The notes: generated from the sequence alone by a model not told the origin. A stretch of 6,141 bases of DNA from Promethearchaeia archaeon (GCA_029856445.1 JAHQWY010000229.1:1-6141), one strand, 5' to 3'; numbered from the stretch's first letter, positions 1 to 4,857 are shown. Translations and numbers: made by a program.

Positions 1-416
1 AAATGAGCTATTTATTGGAAAGTCGTAAACTAAATGTGATATTGAATTGCCCAGATGAATTGCAGTTTATTGTAGATAAAATTCGTATTCAACAAGTAAT
101 TACTAATCTTTTATCAAATGCTATTAAAAATACACCAGCAAACGGAAAAATATATATCACCCTTATAGATCATTATGATCACATTGATATCCAAATAAAA
201 GATACAGGAATAGGAATAACCAAAAAAGAAAAAGAACTTTTATTTGAAAAATTTGGAAAGATGGAAAGATATGGCATGGACTTGGGCGTAGATATAGAAG
301 GATCGGGTCTTGGGTTATTTATTTCGAAAGAAATTGTAGAATTACATGGAGGCCAAATAATTGTAGAGTCTGAAGGAAGGAATAAAGGTTCTACTTTCAC
401 TATTAGATTAGTTTAA
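1..416 (+). CDS. Sensor histidine kinase, C-terminal ATPase domain (5' partial)
   Basis: This is the catalytic ATP-binding end of a two-component sensor kinase; the sensor region and phospho-accepting His box would lie left of the window. The reading frame is open to the edge, and the first ATG (position 3) is probably internal because 137 aa is too short for a whole kinase. Counting from that ATG, the HATPase_c landmarks appear in order: N box around residues 28-45 (QQVITNLLSNAIKNTP, with N35 and N39), G1 box DTGIGI at 67-72, F box LFEKF at 80-84, G2 box GSGLGLF at 100-106, and the closing GSTFTI strand near 129-134. In the family this domain binds Mg-ATP and phosphorylates the dimerisation-domain histidine. 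The gene ends at TAA 414-416 and converges on the tRNA-Arg gene 21 bp away. No response regulator is visible, so partner and signal are unknown. The family call is secure. Confidence 0.93.
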   Translation, partial: MSYLLESRKLNVILNCPDELQFIVDKIRIQQVITNLLSNAIKNTPANGKIYITLIDHYDHIDIQIKDTGIGITKKEKELLFEKFGKMERYGMDLGVDIEGSGLGLFISKEIVELHGGQIIVESEGRNKGSTFTIRLV

Positions 417-437
417 AAAAGATATTTTTATTAAAAT

Positions 438-541
438 TGGGCCTGGCAGGATTCGAACCTGCGACATCCCAGTCCGAAGCCGGGCACCCTATCCATTCTA
501 GATTGCGTCGAAATGGACGCAATTGACTAGATTACAAGCCC
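438..541 (-). tRNA. tRNA-Arg (anticodon UCG) with a D-loop intron
   Basis: Read on the minus strand, the 7-bp acceptor stem is GGGCTTG (541-535) with CAGGCCC (445-439), and the discriminator A is at 438. The anticodon stem CCCGG/CTGGG encloses loop CTTCGGA, giving anticodon TCG (477-475), which reads the Arg codon CGA and possibly other CGN codons. The T arm is GCAGG-TTCGAAT-CCTGC and the variable loop is ATGTC. The D arm is about 29 nt too long; removing 524-496 leaves D stem ATCT/GGGT and D loop AGTCTGGATA, with G18-G19 and A20, an Arg identity position. CCA is not encoded. A TATA-like element lies at 586-593, and a T-run (complement of 416-421) follows the gene. The isotype follows from the anticodon and is firm; the exact splice sites are a structural inference. 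Confidence 0.92.
496..524 (-). other. 29-nt intron in the D loop of tRNA-Arg (BHB splice structure)
   Basis: On the minus strand the order is: exon-side CTAG (530-527), 3-nt bulge TCA (526-524), ATTGCGTC (523-516), loop CATTTC (515-510), GACGCAAT (509-502), CTAG (501-498), 3-nt bulge AAT (497-495). CTAG pairs with CTAG as a 4-bp central helix and ATTGCGTC pairs perfectly with GACGCAAT as an 8-bp inner helix, so the 3-4-3 BHB geometry is met. Cutting each bulge between its second and third base removes 524-496 and joins C17 to the U before G18-G19. The outer exon helix is weak, so this is a relaxed BHB. A 7-nt direct repeat (AATCTAG) lets other 29-nt excisions give nearly the same product; the BHB rule selects this one. 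Confidence 0.82.
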
Positions 542-585
542 TGATAAGAGAATATCCTATCTTTTGTTATCTAAATTAATAGAGA

Positions 586-593
586 TATATAAT
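586..593 (-). promoter_or_regulatory. Probable TATA box of tRNA-Arg
   Basis: The minus strand reads AAAATTATATATC here, centred about 48 nt before the first tRNA base. With the usual archaeal TATA-to-start distance of about 25 nt this predicts a leader of roughly 20 nt. The background is AT-rich, so the match alone is weak; its support is the position upstream of a certain RNA gene. Confidence 0.4.
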
Positions 594-609
594 TTTCATC
601 CTTTATTTC

Positions 610-637
610 AAAAAAATGTTTGCTATAGATAAAAAAT
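610..637 (-). terminator. Probable T-tract terminator after the first SCP2 gene
   Basis: Downstream of the TGA at 662-660 the minus strand carries T-tracts of six (637-632) and eight (617-610) with no strong hairpin. Archaeal RNA polymerase can terminate on T-runs alone. The tracts lie before the tRNA-Arg promoter and would insulate it. Confidence 0.4.
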
Positions 638-659
638 TATTCAAAGAAAAAGTAAGGTT

Positions 660-1088
660 TCAAGATATTTTTATCCCATTATTAATATACTTAATAAGCA
701 TTCTAAATAACTTAATAAATCTTAAACCTTGAGTTAGATCTCCATCTACTTGGATTTTCCCTTTCATGTAAGCATCTGTTCCACTCATTTCCCGAAATAT
801 TTTAATAAATATATCTTTATGATATCTAACTCTAAATAAGGCCTCTCTATTAATCCCATTTTTGTACATTATTGTACCATTAGATATTTTGATCCAAAAG
901 TGATAATTTATATCTGTTATCGAAATTTGATAGATATCATCATATTCGATAATTTCTTCCCTGAGTTCTTCATTATTATTAATGAGATTTACCCCAAGTC
1001 TTATAATCCTCTCTAATGCTGTAATAAATTCCTCATTGTTTTTTTCTAATCCGTGAACAACAGACCTAAAACCCTTTGAGTCGAGCAT
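660..1088 (-). CDS. SCP2 sterol-binding-fold lipid-carrier protein, basic paralog
   Basis: Small cytosolic protein of the SCP2 (sterol carrier protein 2) fold, about 142 aa, the normal length for a single-domain member. The family binds lipids or acyl chains in a hydrophobic tunnel; the ligand here is unknown. The diagnostic C-terminal stretch GTDAYMKGKIQVDGDL (residues 103-118) is followed by a hydrophobic amphipathic helix (GLRFIKLFRMLIKYI), and the central strands contain HFWIKISNGTIMY (63-75). The same blocks occur in the next SCP2 gene (FWLTVKEGDLDY and SAYMAGDITVEGNL), so the two are paralogs. This copy is slightly basic, the other strongly acidic. There is no signal peptide or membrane segment. 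The start is ATG 1088; GTG 1094 in frame would add two residues. TATAAAATA (1120-1112) sits about 28 nt before the ATG with no Shine-Dalgarno site, implying a leaderless mRNA. Confidence 0.8.
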   Translation of the reverse strand: MLDSKGFRSVVHGLEKNNEEFITALERIIRLGVNLINNNEELREEIIEYDDIYQISITDINYHFWIKISNGTIMYKNGINREALFRVRYHKDIFIKIFREMSGTDAYMKGKIQVDGDLTQGLRFIKLFRMLIKYINNGIKIS

Positions 1089-1111
1089 ATACACTTATGG
1101 CAAAATATCTA

Positions 1112-1120
1112 TATTTTATA
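1112..1120 (-). promoter_or_regulatory. TATA box for a leaderless SCP2 transcript
   Basis: The minus strand reads TATAAAATA, with its centre about 28 nt before the ATG at 1088. Archaeal transcription starts about 25 nt downstream of the TATA centre, which places the mRNA end at or within a few bases of the start codon. The absence of a Shine-Dalgarno sequence agrees. Confidence 0.5.
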
Positions 1121-1259
1121 TTGTTATACCTAAAAAATCCTTATTATCTACATTAACTTTAAACAATATAAATCTTTCTATTCAATGTATTAGCAAGCTA
1201 TTCAGAATAAAATTTTTATATTCTCATTAATTCCTTTGCTTATACAACTAAAATTTTTA

Positions 1260-1369
1260 GCGGCTATAGTGTAGCCCGGTCTTTAAATATAACAATTCTG
1301 TCTATTTAACCGAAAGCATTCGGGACTGTCACTCCTGCGACGCGGGTTCAAATCCCGCTAGCCGCGCCA
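1260..1369 (+). tRNA. tRNA-Asp (anticodon GUC) with a D-loop intron and encoded CCA
   Basis: The acceptor stem GCGGCTA (1260-1266) pairs perfectly with TAGCCGC (1359-1365). Discriminator G at 1366, an Asp identity base, is followed by genomic CCA (1367-1369). Anticodon stem CGGGA/TCCTG encloses loop CTGTCAC with anticodon GTC at 1328-1330. The T arm is GCGGG-TTCAAAT-CCCGC. The D arm is about 32 nt too long; removing 1283-1314 yields D loop AGCCCGGTCTA and the run TAGCATTCGGGAC, the usual form of archaeal tRNA-Asp. The gene lies between the two SCP2 genes on the opposite strand. A TATA-like TTTTTATA (1213-1220) is about 43 nt upstream. No clear T-run terminator follows within 50 bp. Confidence 0.94.
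1283..1314 (+). other. 32-nt intron in the D loop of tRNA-Asp (BHB splice structure)
   Basis: Order on the plus strand: CGGT (1277-1280), 3-nt bulge CTT (1281-1283), TAAATA (1284-1289), a 13-nt loop (1290-1302), TATTTA (1303-1308), ACCG (1309-1312), 3-nt bulge AAA (1313-1315). CGGT/ACCG forms the 4-bp central helix and TAAATA/TATTTA a 6-bp inner helix, giving the 3-4-3 BHB geometry. Cutting each bulge between its second and third base excises 1283-1314 and joins U20b to A21. The outer helix is minimal, as in the tRNA-Arg intron. The excision restores a standard tRNA-Asp D arm, which independently supports the boundaries. Confidence 0.85.
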
Positions 1370-1481
1370 TTATATATTAGCAATACGACAGTTTCAATAT
1401 AATTTACACTCTCAAGTTTCATTACAATCTGAGATATTACATTAAGACTAGTATTTGTAAAAAAATTAATATTTATAATTT

Positions 1482-1497
1482 AAAAAAAAAGAAAAAA
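1482..1497 (-). terminator. T-tract terminator after the second SCP2 gene
   Basis: About 33 nt past the TAG at 1532-1530 the minus strand shows six T, one C, then nine T (1497-1482). No convincing GC stem precedes it. This fits archaeal termination on oligo-T. Confidence 0.5.
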
Positions 1498-1529
1498 TTG
1501 CTACAATCGTCTTTTCAATTGCTCTAATT

Positions 1530-1964
1530 CTATAAATCTTCAACTAAATCTTCATAAGCTTCAAGAGAAAGTTCTATAATCTCCTGAAAGGCCATTGCAT
1601 CCTGAAGATTTCCTTCTACAGTAATATCTCCTGCCATATAAGCAGAGGTTGCATCAACCTCCCCCATAACGATACCAGCACCCACCTCAAGAGTGGAGGA
1701 TAATGTGAATGAAGGATTATCAATGTCTCCTTCTCCATAATCTAAATCTCCTTCTTTAACTGTGAGCCAGAACTTTTTATCTGCATCAGTGAATACCAAT
1801 TGGATGGCAATTTCCATATCTTCAAGTTCTTCTTTAAGATCTTCATTTTCTCCCGAAATTTGCTTCATAAATTCGAGAGTTTTTCCAATCACGTCAGCAG
1901 TTGCTGCAGACGCTCCTGCATCTTGGGCAGCCTTTATTTCTTTTAATAATGATTCGTCAACCAT
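1530..1964 (-). CDS. SCP2 sterol-binding-fold lipid-carrier protein, acidic paralog
   Basis: Second SCP2-fold protein, 144 aa from ATG 1964, presumably a cytosolic lipid or acyl-chain carrier; its ligand cannot be read from sequence. The N-terminal third is helical (residues 5-50, rich in Ala and Glu), followed by strands with FTDADKKFWLTVKEGDLDY (58-76). The family hallmark ATSAYMAGDITVEGNL spans 105-120, and a C-terminal helix (AMAFQEIIELSLEAY) closes the tunnel in related structures. It carries roughly 35 Asp/Glu against about 8 Lys, so it is very acidic, unlike the neighbouring paralog at 660-1088. An in-frame TTG at 1976 would add four residues, but the GAAGG upstream abuts that TTG and stands about 12 nt from the ATG, so ATG 1964 is preferred. 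A long T-tract ends the unit. Confidence 0.85.
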   Translation of the reverse strand: MVDESLLKEIKAAQDAGASAATADVIGKTLEFMKQISGENEDLKEELEDMEIAIQLVFTDADKKFWLTVKEGDLDYGEGDIDNPSFTLSSTLEVGAGIVMGEVDATSAYMAGDITVEGNLQDAMAFQEIIELSLEAYEDLVEDL

Positions 1965-2049
1965 TTTAATTTTCAACCTTCTTTTTTAACTTTATTAGTT
2001 ATTTAGGAAATTAATTAGAGTATAATTAATTAAAATTGCAAATTATTAT

Positions 2050-2073
2050 AACCTTTTAATCTATAAAAAGGTT
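2050..2073. repeat. Inverted repeat, 8-bp arms
   Basis: AACCTTTT (2050-2057) pairs perfectly with AAAAGGTT (2066-2073) around an 8-nt spacer. It lies about 85 bp upstream of the acidic SCP2 start, so it could be an operator for that gene; no factor is known. Confidence 0.45.
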
Positions 2074-2104
2074 TTATTTCTTTTTCTATGTTTTTTAGAA
2101 CAAA

Positions 2105-2153
2105 TTAAAGCATGTCTTTAAAAAATAACATGTTGATATGCTAGTTGCTTTAA
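2105..2153. repeat. Inverted repeat, 8-bp arms with a 33-nt loop
   Basis: TTAAAGCA (2105-2112) is the reverse complement of TGCTTTAA (2146-2153). The loop contains the palindrome AACATGTT (2127-2134), and CATGT (2111-2115) can instead pair with ACATG (2128-2132). The arms are AT-rich and the loop long, so chance is possible. Confidence 0.3.
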
Positions 2154-2192
2154 AAAAATAGATTACACAGGTTCATAATTGAATTTTTCTTT

Positions 2193-2217
2193 TTCCTATA
2201 GAAATTGAAGATAGGAA
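2193..2217. repeat. Inverted repeat TTCCTAT/ATAGGAA
   Basis: TTCCTAT (2193-2199) and ATAGGAA (2211-2217) are perfect complements around 11 nt. The octamer ATAGAAAT also occurs twice directly, at 2198-2205 and 2217-2224. Confidence 0.35.
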
Positions 2218-2232
2218 TAGAAATATAGGGTT

Positions 2233-2254
2233 TTATAAAGATTGGTCTTTATAA
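2233..2254. repeat. Perfect 9-bp hairpin with a TTGG loop
   Basis: TTATAAAGA (2233-2241) and TCTTTATAA (2246-2254) are perfect complements with a 4-nt loop. This is the tightest hairpin of the intergenic cluster. No T-run follows directly, so it is not an obvious terminator. Confidence 0.5.
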
Positions 2255-2269
2255 TATGTTATTCTTGTA

Positions 2270-2286
2270 TTATTAAGCCTTAATAA
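2270..2286. repeat. Inverted repeat TTATTAA-GCC-TTAATAA
   Basis: Seven-bp perfect arms (2270-2276 and 2280-2286) around GCC, only 15 bp after the preceding hairpin. Nothing in either neighbouring gene explains it. Confidence 0.4.
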
Positions 2287-2353
2287 CACTGATATAAAAG
2301 AATATGGTAAAAATGCAAAAAATTAAATCATCTAAGTTTTACTAATTTTGTTG

Positions 2354-2361
2354 AGTATATA
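2354..2361 (+). promoter_or_regulatory. Probable TATA box for the gene at 2391
   Basis: GTATATAC lies about 33 nt before ATG 2391. The usual archaeal spacing predicts a leader of only a few bases, and no Shine-Dalgarno sequence is seen, so the mRNA is probably leaderless or nearly so. Confidence 0.4.
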
Positions 2362-2390
2362 CAAAAAAAATGAATTAACAGTATATTGAG

Positions 2391-3014
2391 ATGGGAATGA
2401 TATTAGAACAGTTATATATTGCGACGAACAATTTAATAAACCAACAATTTTATAAAGATGGTCATGATATTATCACTGGTAGAACCCCTGAAGTTTCTAT
2501 TAAAATAAGTAATTCGGGGCAAGTGATAAGGAAATTTAAAGACTTATTTAACGCTAATTTAAACTTATTTCTCGATGGTAAATATCTCCAATTTCTTAAT
2601 CTCTTCACAAAAATTAAAGGTGTAGACGAGAATTATATCAATGAAATTTATCAAGATCTGCAACTCAAATTGCATAATTTAAAGGATACTGAAAATATAG
2701 AAATCGTTGTTCTATATGCAATTGTACTCAATTCTCTTATTTCAAGCATAAGAGATATTAATTTTAACAAAGCTATTTCTGAAATCAATAAAAGAGTAAG
2801 GAAAAAGAAGAAGATTAACGATAGCAAAATCCAACGGGAATTGGATATGTTATTCATGAAAAATGATGATAATATATCAATTCTATATAATCTTACATAT
2901 TTAGATACCTTAGCAGAATCATTTAATTATAAAAAGGTTGCTCATATCTGCAAAATTCAGAAGAGCAAATATATTAACCGAATTGTAAATCTAATTTTAG
3001 AATTGGATAATTAG
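2391..3014 (+). CDS. Uncharacterised, probably all-alpha protein
   Basis: I do not recognise this 207-aa protein. It is rich in Leu, Ile, Asn and Lys and reads as a chain of amphipathic helices with few Gly or Pro, suggesting a soluble helical bundle. There is no signal peptide, transmembrane segment, Cys cluster or nucleotide-binding motif. A basic patch KRVRKKKK at residues 134-141 could contact nucleic acid or membrane phosphate groups, but that is speculation. ATG 2391 is the best start: an in-frame stop lies at 2376-2378 and the next ATG (2397) is two codons later. The gene stands alone, with the hairpin-rich region upstream and the hydrolase gene converging 13 bp downstream; a T-run at 3044-3049 inside that neighbour may end its transcript. 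Coding status is supported by length and ordinary composition, not homology. Confidence 0.7.
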   Translation: MGMILEQLYIATNNLINQQFYKDGHDIITGRTPEVSIKISNSGQVIRKFKDLFNANLNLFLDGKYLQFLNLFTKIKGVDENYINEIYQDLQLKLHNLKDTENIEIVVLYAIVLNSLISSIRDINFNKAISEINKRVRKKKKINDSKIQRELDMLFMKNDDNISILYNLTYLDTLAESFNYKKVAHICKIQKSKYINRIVNLILELDN

Positions 3015-3027
3015 AGAAGATTACTCA

Positions 3028-3795
3028 TTATATATTATTGAAATTTTTTAAATCCTCATACAGTACCTGAGCTAGTGCATCTAATACTTTTTCCCTTAAT
3101 TCCTTATCTTTTATTCTTATTCTATCTGAAAGTTCAATTTGTATTGCTTGACTCTTCGGTATTTGAGCCGCTCCATATTTTTTTGTTATGTACCCTCCAG
3201 TTAAAACATATTCACTTCTTCTAGGATGACTTGGAGCAATAGATATATTTAAATCGAGAAATTTTTGAACAATCTTTCCACGAAAATTCTTTCCCCAATC
3301 TTTTTTAGGTACTTCTTCAGGAAAAAATGATTCTAAATTATTAGTTCCTAAAACTATATCCACATCTCGGAACCCTGGGGGTCGACTAGCGTTTTCAAAT
3401 CCATGTAAATCAATTAATAACGAATGATTATATACTTTCAAATTGTATAGTACAATTTCTTCGATTTTTTTATGATAAAATTCATATATATCCTTTGCAA
3501 TGTAAGATTGTTGCACATATGCCTCGTTTTTCTCTCGGTTTAAATCAATTTTACTTCGATGAACCCTAGAAATTACATAAGAAGGGATTTTAACGTTAAA
3601 ATTTTTTTGCTTAAAGATAATTTGAAGTGTTGTTATTAGATTTTGTGCAAACTCGATGGTTTTCCCATCAATTCCTAGAATTCCTGACGATCTTTTTGGA
3701 ATATTTTCACATTCTAATTTTCCTCCGTGTGGTACAGATATTATTAGAGGTATGTTTCCCTTTTGAAATTCTATATAGTCAGAGAGATCTATCAT
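3028..3795 (-). CDS. N-formylglutamate amidohydrolase-family (FGase) hydrolase
   Basis: 255-aa cytosolic hydrolase of the FGase family, zinc-dependent enzymes that in bacteria release formate from N-formylglutamate at the end of histidine breakdown. Family landmarks appear in order: SVPHGG (residues 20-25, H23 a likely metal ligand), SRVHRSKIDLNRE (76-88, with the conserved D-x-N-R), LLIDLHG (126-132, D129 and H131), LTGGYITKKYG (198-208) and a final AIQIELS (217-223, E221 near the active site in relatives). Length matches the family. The start is ATG 3795, with AGGAT about 15 nt upstream. It follows a membrane-protein gene by 39 bp on the same strand, so co-transcription is plausible. No other histidine-catabolism gene is present, and the family also includes hydrolases of other N-acyl or amide substrates, so the substrate remains open. 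The family call is strong, the reaction tentative. Confidence 0.85.
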   Translation of the reverse strand: MIDLSDYIEFQKGNIPLIISVPHGGKLECENIPKRSSGILGIDGKTIEFAQNLITTLQIIFKQKNFNVKIPSYVISRVHRSKIDLNREKNEAYVQQSYIAKDIYEFYHKKIEEIVLYNLKVYNHSLLIDLHGFENASRPPGFRDVDIVLGTNNLESFFPEEVPKKDWGKNFRGKIVQKFLDLNISIAPSHPRRSEYVLTGGYITKKYGAAQIPKSQAIQIELSDRIRIKDKELREKVLDALAQVLYEDLKNFNNI

Positions 3796-3834
3796 TTATT
3801 TAAGGTTATCCTATTTAATAAAAGGTGAATTTAA

Positions 3835-4302
3835 TTAAATCAGTGGAGAATTTTGAAAAGTTAAATATCGGAGTATCATGAAAATACTAATCCAAACTCC
3901 AAATCCAATTAATCCAAAAGTGTAATATGCAAATGCATTTTTTTCCTTTTCGAACGTGATATAGGCAAATAACCAAGTACCAAGGCCACCAATCGCACAC
4001 ATTAAAATATCTGTACCAATATTTTGCCAACTATCGGCTCGATCTTCAAATTTCCAGCCTAAATCAAGAAAAACTAAATTTTCAACAATTTCCCAAATTA
4101 CAGAAATAAGCATCGTGAGTATAAAAACAAATAACAAGGAAAAAATTGGAACTGTTCCATATTTTCTTTTAGGAATAGTGTAAAATAATGAAAAAAACAG
4201 AAACAAACCGATTCCAAAACAGATATGACCAAAGGAATAGAAATCAAACCAAGAAATACCAACTTCAGAAATATCTGTAGCGAAAAATTTATTCAATAAC
4301 AT
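3835..4302 (-). CDS. Four-helix membrane protein, tandem paralog 2 (VanZ/DUF2238-like pattern)
   Basis: 155-aa integral membrane protein with four predicted hydrophobic segments, roughly residues 21-43, 52-70, 98-116 and 125-147. It shares with its upstream neighbour (4390-4848) the pattern DFxSFGHI (20-27, H26), WEIxEN (70-75, E71, E74, N75) and DSxxNxxxDI (90-99, D90, N94, D98). Polar residues conserved within or beside membrane helices suggest an active or ligand-binding site. The layout resembles small membrane families such as VanZ and DUF2238/YjdF, but I cannot assign it firmly. ATG 4302 is preceded by GTGAG (4313-4309) at 6-nt spacing, a good archaeal ribosome binding site. It lies 87 bp after its paralog and 39 bp before the hydrolase gene. 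A possible TATA (TTTTTATATT) occurs in the 87-bp gap. The biochemical role is unknown. Confidence 0.75.
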   Translation of the reverse strand: MLLNKFFATDISEVGISWFDFYSFGHICFGIGLFLFFSLFYTIPKRKYGTVPIFSLLFVFILTMLISVIWEIVENLVFLDLGWKFEDRADSWQNIGTDILMCAIGGLGTWLFAYITFEKEKNAFAYYTFGLIGFGVWISIFMILRYLTFQNSPLI

Positions 4303-4308
4303 TATATT

Positions 4309-4313
4309 CTCAC
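4309..4313 (-). promoter_or_regulatory. Ribosome binding site GTGAG
   Basis: The minus strand reads GTGAG six bases before ATG 4302. It matches part of the anti-Shine-Dalgarno end of archaeal 16S rRNA and supports this start codon. Confidence 0.55.
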
Positions 4314-4389
4314 TTTTTTGAGTAATTTCAATCTATTTTTTACTTTTTAAACTAATAATATAAAAATGCCAATATATATTAATATGAAT

Positions 4390-4848
4390 TTAAAATTCAA
4401 GAATCAAATAGATAACAAAGAATAATATAAATGAAAGGAAATTGAGAAGATAAAATAATGGAAACTCATATTTCTTCACTTTTTCATAAGATAGATATGC
4501 GAAACCGCAACATATTAAAGCACCAAAAGCTCCAAGAATAATATCAGATATAGCATTCGCAAAACTATCTAGTTGATTCTGGTGTTTTAAACCCCATTGA
4601 TATAGAAGACTATTTTCTATAATCTCCCAAAATACTGCAAATATTATAGTACCTGCAAAAAACCATAACCAATGAGATTTTTGTACCTTGAAATTTTTTG
4701 GATCAAATAAATTTCTTATCGTCGAAATGATTGATATTAAGGAAAACACAACGATTCCCATTGCAATATGTCCAAAACTAAAGAAATCGAGAATAGACTG
4801 ACTTACCTCACTTGACGAAGTTGCCCATAACCAATTAAACAACACCAT
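4390..4848 (-). CDS. Four-helix membrane protein, tandem paralog 1 (VanZ/DUF2238-like pattern)
   Basis: 152-aa membrane protein, first gene of the minus-strand cluster and paralog of the next gene (3835-4302). Hydrophobic segments lie at about residues 22-43, 59-78, 99-117 and 128-150, leaving short polar loops. Residues shared with the paralog are H27 in DFFSFGHI, E75/E78/N79 in WEIIEN, and D94/N98/D102 in DSFANAISDI; the loops and last helix have diverged much more. Constraint concentrated on charged residues near the membrane suggests catalysis or substrate binding rather than only a structural role. The start is ATG 4848, three bases after GGTGAG (4857-4852), the best ribosome binding site in the window. 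It is divergent from the radical SAM gene across a 119-bp promoter region. As with its partner, VanZ-like or DUF2238-like is the nearest description I can offer and is not certain. Confidence 0.75.
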   Translation of the reverse strand: MVLFNWLWATSSSEVSQSILDFFSFGHIAMGIVVFSLISIISTIRNLFDPKNFKVQKSHWLWFFAGTIIFAVFWEIIENSLLYQWGLKHQNQLDSFANAISDIILGAFGALICCGFAYLSYEKVKKYEFPLFYLLNFLSFILFFVIYLILEF

Positions 4849-4851
4849 TGT

Positions 4852-4857
4852 CTCACC
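4852..4857 (-). promoter_or_regulatory. Strong ribosome binding site GGTGAG
   Basis: GGTGAG on the minus strand ends three bases before ATG 4848. GGTGA is the typical archaeal Shine-Dalgarno core, which fixes the start of the first membrane-protein gene. Confidence 0.7.

Larger units (their letters stand above)
1965..2390. other. Gene-free region rich in inverted repeats
   Basis: No ORF with homology or good coding character is seen in this 426-bp gap between diverging genes. It must contain the promoter of the acidic SCP2 gene (minus) and of the gene at 2391 (plus). Several perfect inverted repeats lie within it, listed separately. The plus strand has very short ATG frames only, such as a 13-codon one at 2304, with no support. 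Alternatives are operators, an unrecognised small RNA, or AT-rich spacer in which short palindromes arise by chance. Confidence 0.5.

Noticed and set aside
179..400. Minus-strand 73-aa open frame within the histidine kinase
   Set aside because: It is fully antisense to conserved HATPase motifs and is therefore a shadow frame.
496..530. Hairpin with CTAG arms considered as a terminator or mobile-element end
   Set aside because: It falls inside the tRNA-Arg D arm and is fully explained as the BHB splice structure of an intron.
1964..1976. TTG start at 1976 for the acidic SCP2 protein
   Set aside because: GAAGG directly abuts the TTG, leaving no spacing for ribosome binding, while ATG 1964 is better placed and adds no loss of domain.
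1762..1989. Plus-strand 75-aa open frame opposite the acidic SCP2 gene
   Set aside because: It is antisense to a clear SCP2-domain gene, is Ser-rich as expected from reading Glu/Asp-rich codons backwards, and has no family motif.
2193..2290. Possible C/D or H/ACA guide RNA in the hairpin cluster
   Set aside because: An ACA and a CTGA follow the last hairpin, but no convincing C box, kink-turn or pseudouridylation pocket could be identified.
1965..2390. CRISPR array or replication origin
   Set aside because: The repeats are inverted and differ from each other, without regular spacing or a shared direct repeat; there is no nearby cas or cdc6/orc1 gene.
2651..2857. Minus-strand 68-aa open frame opposite the gene at 2391
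   Set aside because: Its poly-Phe/Leu stretch is the complement of the Lys-rich codons of the sense gene; there is no independent coding evidence.
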